Below the pieces are notes generated by a model. The model did no database searches. It saw only the letters and a program-made list of their open reading frames with translations, and had not been told where the DNA came from. A DNA stretch of 20,939 nt from Prevotella sp. (lineage in GTDB: Bacteria; Bacteroidota; Bacteroidia; Bacteroidales; Bacteroidaceae), in NCBI GenBank assembly GCA_003483565.1, contig DMYZ01000129.1, forward strand, positions 2,603 through 23,541, in the 5' to 3' direction. The first letter of the stretch is position 1. Each line of letters opens with the position of its first letter. Positions 8,006-17,300 of the stretch are shown here, in pieces. The translations under genes were made by a program, and so were the position numbers.

Positions 8006-8411
8006 ATTACAGAGTGTTTTATTATTAATAGGTGGAATCCTAATGGTAGCGGGGACTGGCCTTTTTGCCTTTCTTATTTGCTGGCATATCTCTTGCTGGT
8101 TGTTTCTTGCAGGAACAGTTCTTTTCGTACTGATGCAGTTAATGCAGGTCTATGAAGGACGCAGCCTTGTCGTACGTCGTCTGAAACGTATCCAAGGGGC
8201 TGCAGATTTGTTTTTTGTTGTATCCGGCATATCTATGGTTGATACAGCTTATGGCTTTTTGATGCGGATGTTTACCAATTATGAGATTTATCTAACTTAT
8301 TTTTATAATAAATGGGTAGTGTTTTTGCTTATTGCTGCAGTTTTGGAAGTGTACACCACTCATCGCATCAGTTATGAATTGAAGAAAGAAAATCCAGATG
8401 TCGAAGGGTAG
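7989..8411 (+). CDS. Small four-helix membrane protein of unknown function
   Basis: A 140-residue protein starting with ATG inside the end of the DivIC-like gene (17-base overlap). Hydrophobic segments at about 8-30, 33-53, 68-90 and 107-123 predict four transmembrane helices. A positively charged loop (GRSLVVRRLKRIQG, 57-70) lies between helices 2 and 3, and the C-terminal tail is charged (RISYELKKENPDVEG). By the positive-inside rule both ends and this loop would be cytoplasmic. I do not recognise a named family. The overlap with a divisome gene suggests coordinated expression and possibly an envelope or division-related role, but this is inference only. Confidence 0.8.
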   Translation: MKQLSKLQSVLLLIGGILMVAGTGLFAFLICWHISCWLFLAGTVLFVLMQLMQVYEGRSLVVRRLKRIQGAADLFFVVSGISMVDTAYGFLMRMFTNYEIYLTYFYNKWVVFLLIAAVLEVYTTHRISYELKKENPDVEG

Positions 8412-8494
8412 AAATGGTTTGCGAAAAAATCATAAAAGATTATACAAATGAATTAAATAGGATAAAATAATTTTCTTACTCCGAGAATAGATTG

Positions 8495-8502
8495 TAACTT
8501 TG
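8495..8502 (+). promoter_or_regulatory. Predicted -7 box in front of the DUF4369 lipoprotein gene
   Basis: TAACTTTG matches TAnnTTTG and lies 23 bases before the ATG at 8526. The -33 position has only TTTC-like sequence (about 8472-8475). It would start the run that continues into pyrC and the following genes. Confidence 0.5.
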
Positions 8503-8525
8503 TTTTACGAAGAACAAATACGCTT

Positions 8526-9359
8526 ATGAATAAAATTCTATACGCAATCATTTCTGTTTTGACTTTAGCTTCCTGTGCTGAATCATACAATATTACTGGT
8601 ACTTCCAATGTTTCCACCCTTGATGGTAGAAAATTGTATTTGAAAGTGCTTAAAGATACCGATTTTATTAATGTCGATTCCTGCGATGTTGTACACGGAC
8701 AGTTTCATTTTTCCGGTAATGTTGATTCTGCGAAGATGGCAAATATCTTTATGGACAATGAAAATGTGCTGCCTTTGGTTTTGGAAGATGGTGATATTAC
8801 GGTGAAGATTGATGATACCCAACAGATTGCGAGTGGAACACCTCTTAATGATAAGTTATTTAAATTCTTTCGGAAATATAATCAGTTGAAAAATGAAGAA
8901 TCGGAACTGGTCCATCTTCATGATCAGGCTATTATGAATGGCCGTAATATGGTTGCTGTAAACCAGCACCTCAATAATGAAGCTGCTCGGATTACAGCGC
9001 AGGAAGATAAACTTGTTACCAGTTTTATATGCAGCAATTTCAATAATGTCCTTGGACCAGGCATCTTCTTTCTTGTAACGATTGGATATGAATATCCACA
9101 GATTACACCATGGATAGAAGATATCATGACTCAGGCTACAAATAAATTCAAGAATGACCCTTATGTGAAAGATTACTATTCGAAGGCAAAGGAGAATGAG
9201 GAGATCATGAATGGAATGAAGGATCCTAATGCTACGTCACCTGCACCTCCGTCTGGTATCGGCCAAGGACTGGCACCGGGTGGTAGGACACCAACTCCGA
9301 ATGAGCTGGCGCAGCCGGCACAACAATCAGATCCTTCTGGAGCACAATCCGCTCGGTGA
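8526..9359 (+). CDS. DUF4369-type lipoprotein with a proline/glutamine-rich tail
   Basis: A 277-residue predicted lipoprotein: lipobox LASC with Cys17. Residues about 20-105 fit the DUF4369 pattern (YNITGTSN, then GRKLYLK, then NVDSCDVVHGQFHFSGNVDS, then LVLEDGDITVKID). This domain usually precedes a thioredoxin-like TlpA/ResA domain in Bacteroidetes. Here the following region (105-232) is helical-looking and has no CxxC redox motif, so a disulfide role is unlikely. Residues 233-277 are low complexity, rich in Pro, Gly, Ala, Gln and Ser, and encoded by DNA clearly richer in G+C than its surroundings. It ends 19 bases before pyrC, so co-transcription is likely. The function is unknown. Confidence 0.85.
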   Translation: MNKILYAIISVLTLASCAESYNITGTSNVSTLDGRKLYLKVLKDTDFINVDSCDVVHGQFHFSGNVDSAKMANIFMDNENVLPLVLEDGDITVKIDDTQQIASGTPLNDKLFKFFRKYNQLKNEESELVHLHDQAIMNGRNMVAVNQHLNNEAARITAQEDKLVTSFICSNFNNVLGPGIFFLVTIGYEYPQITPWIEDIMTQATNKFKNDPYVKDYYSKAKENEEIMNGMKDPNATSPAPPSGIGQGLAPGGRTPTPNELAQPAQQSDPSGAQSAR

Positions 9360-9378
9360 CAATAATGGATATAATAAG

Positions 9379-10710
9379 ATGACAATATATATCAAGAATG
9401 GTACTATAGTCAACGAGGGTCGCTCTTTTAAGGGCGACCTTGTGATTGAAGATGACCGTATTGTAGATATTACAGCGTGCAAAATGATTACCCGTGGCCA
9501 ATATGATAAGATCATTGATGCTGCGGGTTGTTTTGTTTTACCGGGTATTATAGATGAGCATGTGCATTTTCGTGAACCAGGTATGGAGCGTAAGGCTGAT
9601 ATTGAAAGTGAAAGTCGTGCGGCTGTTTTTGGCGGCGTTACTTCTTATTTTGAAATGCCTAATACAAATCCTCAGACAACTAGTCTTGAGAATTGGTTGG
9701 ATAAATTACGGCGAGGTAAAGAGGAGAGTCATGTTAATTATAGCTTTTTTTTCGGTGCTACCAATGATAATGCCGGATTATTCCATCAATTAGATGTACA
9801 TCGTGTTCCAGGTATTAAGCTTTTTATGGGGGCTAGTACGGGAAATATGCTTGTGGATCGTATAGATTCACTCCGAAAAATTTTCAGTGAAGCTGCTCGT
9901 CTGCATTTGCCTGTGATGGCACATTGTGAAGATTCTGTGTTGATTGGGCACAATATGGCAATGGTTAAAGCCATGTATGGTGATGATCCTGATATAAAAT
10001 TTCATCCAGTTATTCGAAATGAAGAAGTTTGCTATAAGAGCAGTTTGCTTGCTACTCAACTTGCCAAGGAGAGTGGAGCACATCTTCATATTGCTCATAT
10101 CTCTACGGCAAAGGAATTGACTTTGCTGTGCAAGCCGCAGATTACCGGTGAAGCTGTTCTTGCTCACTTGCTGTTTTGTGATCAAGACTATGCTGTAAAG
10201 GGAGCTCTTATCAAATGTAATCCATCTGTGAAAAAAAAGTCTGATCGTGATGAATTGCGCAAGGCACTTGATGACGGAAGAATTTATACAATAGGTACAG
10301 ATCACGCTCCACATGAGAAAAAGGATAAGGAGGGAGGATGCATTAAAGCTTCATCAGGAATGCCTATGATACAATTTTCACTAGTTGCTATGCTGGAACT
10401 TGTGGATGAAGGTGTTTTGACTATTGAAAAATTGGTAGAGTTGATGGCTCACCATCCGGCAGACCTCTTTCATATTGTCGATCGAGGTTATTTGCGTAAA
10501 GGTTATAAGGCAGATGTCACTATTGTAAGACCTCATAAGTCTTGGACTGTGAATGAAAATCTGATCCAAAGTAAGTGTAAATGGAGTCCCGTGACCGGTC
10601 ATACATTTCATTGGCAGGTACAGCAGACAATCTGTAATGGTCATCTTGTCTATGATCAGGGATGCTTTGACAGGGATTATCGTGGGGAAGAAATTTATTT
10701 TAGAAAGTAA
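9379..10710 (+). CDS. pyrC: Dihydroorotase (pyrimidine biosynthesis)
   Basis: A 443-residue amidohydrolase catalysing the reversible cyclisation of N-carbamoyl-aspartate to dihydroorotate. Metal ligands and motifs are present: DEHVHFREPG (H61, H63, substrate-binding R65), FEMPNTNP (91-98), KLFMGAST with K147 as the probable carboxylated lysine, MAHCE (H182), IAHIST (H240) and GTDHAPHEKK with catalytic D308. The FREPG-type active site and length place it in the multi-domain amidohydrolase class rather than the E. coli-type short enzyme. An upstream in-frame ATG at 9229 lies inside the preceding gene and is rejected; MTIYIKNGTIV is the family-like start. The next gene begins 5 bases after its stop. 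Confidence 0.94.
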   Translation: MTIYIKNGTIVNEGRSFKGDLVIEDDRIVDITACKMITRGQYDKIIDAAGCFVLPGIIDEHVHFREPGMERKADIESESRAAVFGGVTSYFEMPNTNPQTTSLENWLDKLRRGKEESHVNYSFFFGATNDNAGLFHQLDVHRVPGIKLFMGASTGNMLVDRIDSLRKIFSEAARLHLPVMAHCEDSVLIGHNMAMVKAMYGDDPDIKFHPVIRNEEVCYKSSLLATQLAKESGAHLHIAHISTAKELTLLCKPQITGEAVLAHLLFCDQDYAVKGALIKCNPSVKKKSDRDELRKALDDGRIYTIGTDHAPHEKKDKEGGCIKASSGMPMIQFSLVAMLELVDEGVLTIEKLVELMAHHPADLFHIVDRGYLRKGYKADVTIVRPHKSWTVNENLIQSKCKWSPVTGHTFHWQVQQTICNGHLVYDQGCFDRDYRGEEIYFRK

Positions 10711-10715
10711 AGAAT

Positions 10716-11528
10716 GTGAAACTTGAATATAATATATCAGAAATAGTTCCATACATCAATTGGATATACTTCTTTCATGCCTGGAATATGGATGGTAAAT
10801 CGAAAGAAGACAAAAGCTGTTTGCAGGTTGATGCAGAGCGCTTGCTTGAGTCCTGGGAAGGAGAATATCATACGCATGCTCTTTTCAAAATACTTCCGGC
10901 TAACAGTGAAGGTGATGATCTGATTTTAGATGGTGTCAGAATACCTATGCTTCGTCAACAGCAAGTATTAAAGAATGGCGAACCCAATTTGTGTTTGGCG
11001 GATTACGTGCGTCCTTTGTCGCAAGGTAAACAGGATCAGGTTGGCATATTCTGTACTACTGTCGACCGGGGATTGCAAATTGGAAATGATAATGATGCTT
11101 ATAAGAAGATGATGTACCAGACACTCTGTGACCGTCTGGCGGAAGGTACTGCAGAGAAAATGCATGAGGATGTACGTCGTGTTTATTGGGGATATGCTCC
11201 GGACGAGCATATCACTATGCGACAAACTCATAATGAGGAGTATATAGGCATCAGACCTGCTGTGGGGTATCCTTCGCTCCCAGATATCAGCATAAATTTT
11301 ATATTGGATAAGCTCTTGGAGATGAAAAAGATTGGCATACGACTTACAGAAATTGGAATGATGACACCACATGCAAGTGTGAGTGGTTTTATGTTTTCCC
11401 ATCCGAAAGCAAAATATTTTGATTTGGGGAAGATCGGTGAAGACCAATTGATAGATTATGCACACAGAAGAGGACTTCCTGTGGAGTATGTCCGACGTTT
11501 TCTTCAGTCAAATTTATTGAAACATTAA
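10716..11528 (+). CDS. Stand-alone reactivation (SAM-binding) domain protein for cobalamin-dependent methionine synthase
   Basis: A 270-residue protein starting with GTG. It covers the C-terminal activation domain of MetH and nothing else. It can be aligned from memory with E. coli MetH over its whole length: INWIYFFHAWNMDGK at the start, RLAEGTAEKMHEDVRRVYWG (141-160), GIRPAVGYP (178-186) and MTPHASVSGFMFSHPKAKYF (216-235). Expected SAM-contact positions are kept at E143, R180 and Y234 (E. coli E1097, R1134, Y1189), but the Asp equivalent to D946 is N15. The family supports reductive remethylation of inactive cob(II)alamin using SAM and an electron donor. A MetH lacking this domain would be expected elsewhere in the genome. 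It is tightly placed between pyrC and a metallophosphoesterase. Confidence 0.92.
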   Translation: MKLEYNISEIVPYINWIYFFHAWNMDGKSKEDKSCLQVDAERLLESWEGEYHTHALFKILPANSEGDDLILDGVRIPMLRQQQVLKNGEPNLCLADYVRPLSQGKQDQVGIFCTTVDRGLQIGNDNDAYKKMMYQTLCDRLAEGTAEKMHEDVRRVYWGYAPDEHITMRQTHNEEYIGIRPAVGYPSLPDISINFILDKLLEMKKIGIRLTEIGMMTPHASVSGFMFSHPKAKYFDLGKIGEDQLIDYAHRRGLPVEYVRRFLQSNLLKH

Positions 11529-11538
11529 AATAGAAGGC

Positions 11539-12729
11539 TTGATTTCAAGAATATTCATACCTGTTATCCTTATGCTGGTGCTCCCCGATATCTATTTCGA
11601 GTTGCACTATCTACGCTATCGTAAATCTTATTCCGGATGGAGACGTCTTTTATGGTGGATGCCCAGTATTATTATGTTGTCTTATACTATCGGTCTGGTA
11701 AGTATACATAATTTTGTACCGACGGATATTAGATGGCTTTATGTATATTTATTACTGATTGGTGTCCTTTTTGTACCAAAGGCTGTTTTTGCGCTTAGTT
11801 CTTTTCTGGGGTGGCGTCATTGTGTATTTCATCATACTCACAAAAATTGGGGAAATCCTGTCGGTGGAATTCTTAGTCTCATTACGGTCTTAGCTTTTTT
11901 ATATGGACTCGTTATAGGCCCCCGTACCTTTAAAGTTCGTCATCTCGATATTTATCTTGATCACCTTCCGAAAGCGTTTGATGGGTATAAAATAGTACAT
12001 TTCAGCGATGCTCATGTCGGCACTTTCAATTATAGTTTTGATCGTTATCTCCGTCGCGATATTGACAGCATAGAAGCCCAGCATGCCGACCTGATTGTCT
12101 TTACAGGCGATTTGCAGAATCTTCAACCAGGTGAACTTAAAATGCATGAGAACTGGTATAGAGAGTTAGGACATCAGAAGAAATCGTTGATGGTTTCTGT
12201 GATGGGCAATCATGATTATAGTGATTATTATCGGGGAACACCTGCAGAGATGGCTTCTCGTGTGAGACAGATGGAAAAATTGCAGCGCAGTTTTGGATGG
12301 AAATTGTTGCTTAATGAAAATGAGATTATTCGAAGAGGTAAAAGTTCAATCTATCTGGCAGGCGGAGAATATGAGAATTCCAAAACTGATACTCTGAATT
12401 ATGTTAATAGAACAAAGATGTATGAAGGAATTCCTCAAGGTGCTTTTGTTATTGAACTTCAGCATAATCCTATTCATTGGGAGCAAAATATAGCCCCGGA
12501 AAAGGGCAGAATATTACCACAACTTACTTTGAGCGGACATACTCATGGTGGGCAAATCAGTATTTTTGGCATTCGTCCGACGATGTTGTTTTACAATGAG
12601 GATTATGGTCTTTACGAAAAGAATGACAAGTATATTTATGTTACCTCTGGAATTGGAGGGCTGGTACCTTTCCGTCTGGGCTCAACTCCAGAGATTGCCG
12701 TTATCACGTTGCATTGTTTCAAAAGGTAA
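11539..12729 (+). CDS. Membrane-anchored metallophosphoesterase (YaeI/YkuE-like)
   Basis: A 396-residue protein with a TTG start chosen because it gives a complete first transmembrane helix; the next candidate is ATG at codon 12. Predicted helices lie at about 3-21, 38-57, 66-90 and 107-127. The calcineurin-like domain follows, with FSDAHVG (D157, H159), FTGDLQN (D191), GNHD (223-226), LQHNP (H309) and SGHTHGGQ (332-339). All metal-binding signatures are present. Relatives with this membrane-plus-phosphoesterase layout are predicted phosphohydrolases, some acting on lipid-linked or nucleotide substrates; the substrate here is unknown. It sits 10 bases after the MetH-activation gene and 28 bases before a phospholipid acyltransferase gene, which makes a lipid-phosphate substrate plausible. 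Confidence 0.9.
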   Translation: MISRIFIPVILMLVLPDIYFELHYLRYRKSYSGWRRLLWWMPSIIMLSYTIGLVSIHNFVPTDIRWLYVYLLLIGVLFVPKAVFALSSFLGWRHCVFHHTHKNWGNPVGGILSLITVLAFLYGLVIGPRTFKVRHLDIYLDHLPKAFDGYKIVHFSDAHVGTFNYSFDRYLRRDIDSIEAQHADLIVFTGDLQNLQPGELKMHENWYRELGHQKKSLMVSVMGNHDYSDYYRGTPAEMASRVRQMEKLQRSFGWKLLLNENEIIRRGKSSIYLAGGEYENSKTDTLNYVNRTKMYEGIPQGAFVIELQHNPIHWEQNIAPEKGRILPQLTLSGHTHGGQISIFGIRPTMLFYNEDYGLYEKNDKYIYVTSGIGGLVPFRLGSTPEIAVITLHCFKR

Positions 12730-12757
12730 CAACCAATAATATTATAATATCACGTGT

Positions 12758-13516
12758 ATGAAATATTTTTATCGCCTATATCAGTTATGTGTTTTTTTGC
12801 CGCTTTTTATAGTAGCTACAATCCTTACAGCCTTAATTACAATTATAGGCTGTCGTTTTGGTAATGGTAATTTTTGGGGGTATTATCCAGGTAAGATCTG
12901 GTCACGTTTTACAACGTTTCTGCTTTTTTTACCGATTCATGTAGAAGGCCGGGAATATCTTGACAAGAGCCAGAGCTATGTATTTGTAGCCAATCATCAG
13001 GGGGCATTTGATATTTTTCTTATCTATGGTTTTCTTGATAGGAATTTCAAGTGGATGCTGAAGATGGGGTTACGCAAAATTCCTTTTGTCGGTATGGCAT
13101 GTGAGTATGCTCATTTTATCTTTATAGATAAAAGAGGTCCTTCTAAAATCAGACATTCTTATGAACAGGCACGTGAAATCCTAAAGGAAGGAATGTCTTT
13201 AGTTGTATTTCCAGAAGGAGCAAGAAGTTTTACGGGGCATATGGGAACATTCCGCAGGGGTGCTTTCATGCTTGCTGATGAGCTCCATCTTCCGGTATGT
13301 CCTTTGACTATTAATGGTAGTTTTAATATTAAACCTCGTACAAAAGATCTTTATTGGGTCTTCTGGCACCCACTTACTTTAACAATTCATGAACCAATTG
13401 CTCCAATAGGCAAGGGGGCTGATAATATCAGAAATCAAATGGATAAGAGCTATGAGGCCATTATGAGTTCACTAGAATCAAAATATCAGGGATTTATAGA
13501 AAATCCTGATCAGTAA
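12758..13516 (+). CDS. plsC: 1-acyl-sn-glycerol-3-phosphate acyltransferase (PlsC family)
   Basis: A 252-residue membrane-associated acyltransferase that converts lysophosphatidate to phosphatidate in phospholipid synthesis. A strong hydrophobic helix (about 8-31) anchors it. Acyltransferase block I is NHQGAFD with catalytic H80 and D85. Block II lies around 109-126 (PFVGMACEYAHFIFIDKR), block III is FPEGAR (151-156), and a block IV-like proline region is CPLTING (181-187). An amino-lipid or other lysolipid acyltransferase of the same fold cannot be excluded. It follows the metallophosphoesterase by 28 bases. Confidence 0.92.
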   Translation: MKYFYRLYQLCVFLPLFIVATILTALITIIGCRFGNGNFWGYYPGKIWSRFTTFLLFLPIHVEGREYLDKSQSYVFVANHQGAFDIFLIYGFLDRNFKWMLKMGLRKIPFVGMACEYAHFIFIDKRGPSKIRHSYEQAREILKEGMSLVVFPEGARSFTGHMGTFRRGAFMLADELHLPVCPLTINGSFNIKPRTKDLYWVFWHPLTLTIHEPIAPIGKGADNIRNQMDKSYEAIMSSLESKYQGFIENPDQ

Positions 13517-13531
13517 TTGCAATAAATTGTA

Positions 13532-13539
13532 TATCTTTG
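13532..13539 (+). promoter_or_regulatory. Predicted -7 box in front of the GT2 gene
   Basis: TATCTTTG followed by C matches the Bacteroidetes -7 consensus and lies 28 bases before the ATG at 13568. The -33 position has no good TTTG. It probably provides extra transcription of the glycosyltransferase and mfd genes. Confidence 0.5.
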
Positions 13540-13567
13540 CATCAGAAAACATTTAAGGTTGTTTAAT

Positions 13568-14314
13568 ATGGAAAGCGATAGCATCGTAATTATACCAACT
13601 TACAACGAAAAAGAGAATATTGAAAAGATTATCCGGACCGTATTTGGTTTGGACCGTGTCTTTCATATCTTGGTGATTGATGACGGAAGTCCTGATGGAA
13701 CTGCTGAAATTGTTCATCATCTCATGGATACCGAGTTTCGTGACCGTTTATTTATTTTGCAGCGTAGTGGAAAACAAGGACTCGGCACGGCTTATATCGC
13801 AGGTTTCAAATGGTCTTTGGCTCGAAAATATGAGTATATTTTCGAAATGGATGCTGACTTCAGCCATGATCCAAACGATTTGCCACGACTTTATGCAGCC
13901 TGCCATGATGACGGAAATGATTTAGCTGTCGGATCTCGATATGTCATGGGTGTTAATGTCGTCAACTGGCCGATTGGTCGTGTGTTGATGAGTTTTTTTG
14001 CCAGTCAGTATGTTCGTATCGTTACGGGCTTTAATGTCCATGATACTACAGCAGGATTCGTGTGCTATCGGCGTAGAGTGCTGGAGACTATTCCTCTGGA
14101 AAAGATTCGTTTCAAGGGATATGCCTTTCAGATTGAGATGAAGTTCACAGCTTATAAAATTGGTTTCAAAATCAAGGAAGTTCCTGTGATATTTGTAAAT
14201 CGTCGTGAAGGTACGAGTAAGATGAGTGGTGATATTTTTGGAGAAGCATTCTTTGGAGTCCTCCGTCTTCGTTGGGATGGGTGGTTTCGTAAATATCCTA
14301 AAGTAAAAAATTAA
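13568..14314 (+). CDS. Polyprenol-phosphate mannosyltransferase-like GT2 glycosyltransferase (DPM1-type)
   Basis: A 248-residue GT-A fold family 2 enzyme without transmembrane helices. It has IIPTYNEKENI (8-18), VIDDGSPDGT (36-45), GKQGLGTAYIAGF (68-80), the DAD metal/nucleotide motif in EMDADFSHDP (93-102), GSRYV (122-126) and the DTTAGFVCYRR stretch typical of dolichol-phosphate mannose synthases. It probably transfers a sugar, likely mannose from GDP-mannose, to a polyprenyl phosphate on the inner membrane face. ATG at 13568 is preferred over TTG at 13559 because MESDSIVIIPTYNE is the normal length before the first motif. An AAGG lies about 10 bases upstream. The sugar specificity is inferred. 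Confidence 0.9.
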   Translation: MESDSIVIIPTYNEKENIEKIIRTVFGLDRVFHILVIDDGSPDGTAEIVHHLMDTEFRDRLFILQRSGKQGLGTAYIAGFKWSLARKYEYIFEMDADFSHDPNDLPRLYAACHDDGNDLAVGSRYVMGVNVVNWPIGRVLMSFFASQYVRIVTGFNVHDTTAGFVCYRRRVLETIPLEKIRFKGYAFQIEMKFTAYKIGFKIKEVPVIFVNRREGTSKMSGDIFGEAFFGVLRLRWDGWFRKYPKVKN

Positions 14315-14335
14315 GCTAGTCTATATTATAAAAAA

Positions 14336-17300
14336 TTGTCTATACAAGAATTACAAAGTCTGTATGGCACATTGCCGCAGGCTTCTGCTTTAGTTGAATT
14401 TTTCAAGCAAAAAACATTTCAGTCGCTTTTCCTTGAAGGGCTTGTCGGGTCTTCCACACCTCTTCTTTTTTCTTCTATCGCTGAGAAACTTCAACGTACT
14501 GTTGTTTTTATCCTTAATGATAGTGATGAGGCGGGTTATTTCTACCACGATTTGATGCAGATCATGGGACCGGAAAGAGTCCTCTTTTTTCCTTCGAGTT
14601 ACCGCCGTGCTGTAAAATATGGTCAGCGTGACCATGCTAATGAAATTTTGCGTACGGAGGTTCTTGCCAAGTTAAGCGATCTGTCGGGAGTTCTCTATAT
14701 TGTGACTTACCCTCAAGCTGTGGCAGAACTTGTTGTATCCAGGAAAAGGCTGGATGATCGAATGATCAGAGTACAGACAGAACAGACGATACAGCAAACT
14801 TCAATGGTTCAGCAACTCCGTGAATTTGGGTTTGAAGAAACAGATTATGTTTATGAACCAGGGCAGTTTGCTGTTCGTGGAAGTATTATTGATGTCTATT
14901 CTTTTAGTTGTGAATTTCCATATCGAATTGATTTCTTTGGTGACCAGATTGATACTATCCGAACCTTTGAGGTGCAGGATCAGTTGTCAAAAGACAAAAA
15001 GAGTGAAATAGAGATTGTGCCGGAATTGTCACAAATACAGAGTGATAAAATACCTTTGCTTGAGTTTCTGCCTGAGGATAGTATTCTTGTGATGAAAAGT
15101 CTTTCTTATATTCATGATGTTATAGGACAGACTTATACGGATGGATTTTCATCTCAGGCTCTCACGGAACGAATGGAAGGTGCTACAGAACAAGAGCAGG
15201 CTGATATTCTTTTAGATATGAAAAAAGAAAATCATCTTGTTACGGCAAACCGGTTTCTTGAAGATGCAGTGAAGTTTTCAAGGATAGAATTTGGACCTCA
15301 TGTTTCTGAAGAAGTAAAAAAGCAGGAGCTGAATAAGCATGGGGAGTCACGCTCAATGACAGTCCTTAACTTTCATGTATCTCCACAACTGCTATTTCAT
15401 AAGAATTTTGATCTTCTGACACAAACACTAGAGGATTATATCCTTAAAGGATATAAACTCTATATCCTGGCTGACAGTGTGAAGCAAACAGACCGGCTGC
15501 ATGATATCTTTGCAGATATGGATAACCCACAAGCTAAGAGTATTAATTTTGAGCCAGTTGATAAGACTCTTCATTATGGCTTTGCTGATGATGATTTAAA
15601 GATATGCCTCTTTACAGATCATCAGATTTTTGACCGTTTTCATAAATATAGTCTTCGCAGCGATTTGGCACGTGCCGGTAAGATGGCATTGACGATGAAA
15701 GAGTTGCAAGAGATGGAACCTGGTGACTATGTCGTTCATGTTGATTTTGGCATCGGCCGTTTTGGTGGATTAGTCCGTGTCCCTTTAGGGAACAGTTATC
15801 AGGAGATGATACGTATCATCTATAAGAATAATGATAAGGTAGATGTCTCTATTCATAGTCTTTATAAAATCAGCAAATATCGTAGCAGTGATGCGGGTGA
15901 GGCACCTCATCTTTCGACGCTTGGTACTGGAGCCTGGGACAGGCTGAAGGAAAAGACAAAGAAGAGGATTAAAGATATAGCGAGAGATCTCATCAGACTT
16001 TATGCACAGAGGCGTCATGATAAAGGCTATGCTTTTTCATCGGATACCTTTATGCAGCATGAATTGGAAGCTAGCTTCCTTTATGAGGACACTCCAGATC
16101 AATATAAGGCTACCCAGGATGTAAAAGCGGATATGGAAAAAGCACGCCCCATGGACCGTCTTGTTTGTGGTGACGTTGGTTTTGGTAAGACAGAGGTTGC
16201 TGTTCGTGCAGCTTTTAAAGCAGCTTGCGACAGTAAGCAGGTCGCTGTATTAGTTCCGACAACGGTGCTGTGCTATCAGCATTACCAGACGTTTAAAAAA
16301 CGTCTGGAGGGTTTTCCTGTTACAATAGATTATCTATCTCGTGCTCGAAGTAGTAAAGATACTAAACAGGTTTCTGATAATCTTGCGTCGGGTAAAATAG
16401 ATATTATTATAGGAACGCAGAAACTTCTGGGAAAGAGTGTTGTATGGCATGATCTGGGGCTTCTTATCATAGATGAAGAACAAAAGTTTGGTGTATCGAC
16501 TAAAGAAAAACTTCGTAAAATAAAGACTAATGTAGATACATTGACAATGTCTGCTACTCCTATCCCCCGAACCCTTCAGTTTTCTTTGATGGGAGCTAGA
16601 GATATGAGTATTATACGTACTCCACCTCCAAATCGGTATCCCATCCATACTGAACTGACGACGTATGGGCATGAAGTTATTGCTGATGCAATTAATTTTG
16701 AAATGAGTCGTAACGGGCAAGTATTCTTTGTTACTGATCGTATCAGTAGTCTTCCTGAGATAGCTAATTTGATCCATAAATATGTTCCGGATGCCCGCGT
16801 AGCTATAGGTCATGGGCAGATGAAACCGGAGCAGTTGGAGAATGTTCTTATGGGCTTTATGAACTATGACTATGATGTTTTGATATCTACTACAATTGTA
16901 GAAAATGGTATTGATATATCTAATGCCAATACTATTATCATTAATGATGCTCATCGTTTCGGATTGTCTGATTTGCATCAGATGCGTGGTCGTGTAGGCA
17001 GAAGTAATCGTAAGGCTTTCTGTTATTTGCTTGCCCCTCCGAAAAGTGTGCTTAGTGTGGAAGCTCGTCGGCGGCTTGAAGCTTTAGAGACCTTCTCGGA
17101 ATTGGGAAGTGGCTTCAATCTTGCTATGCAGGATTTGGACATTCGTGGTGCCGGTAATCTATTAGGATCTGAACAAAGCGGATTTATGGAGGATTTAGGA
17201 TATGAAACATATCAGAAAATATTGAGTCAGGCAGTCACAGAACTGAAAAATGATGAGTTTCAGGATCTTTATGCTGATGAAATGGCAGATGGCAATATTA

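Noticed and set aside
9229..9378. Longer pyrC start at 9229
   Set aside because: The extra 50 codons lie mostly inside the preceding lipoprotein gene and are unlike dihydroorotase; the family begins at MTIYIKNG.
10968..11465. 165-codon open frame on the minus strand inside the MetH-activation gene
   Set aside because: It overlaps a clearly homologous plus-strand gene completely and has no domain, signal or promoter of its own.
12739..12756. AT palindrome ATATTATAATAT followed by CACGTG before plsC
   Set aside because: A short AT-only palindrome in an AT-rich 28-bp gap is expected by chance, it has no T run or stable stem, and a 6-bp CACGTG has no known role in this group.
16334..16978. 214-codon open frame on the minus strand inside mfd
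   Set aside because: It is antisense to the conserved Mfd helicase motifs, rich in residues typical of shadow frames, with no recognisable domain.
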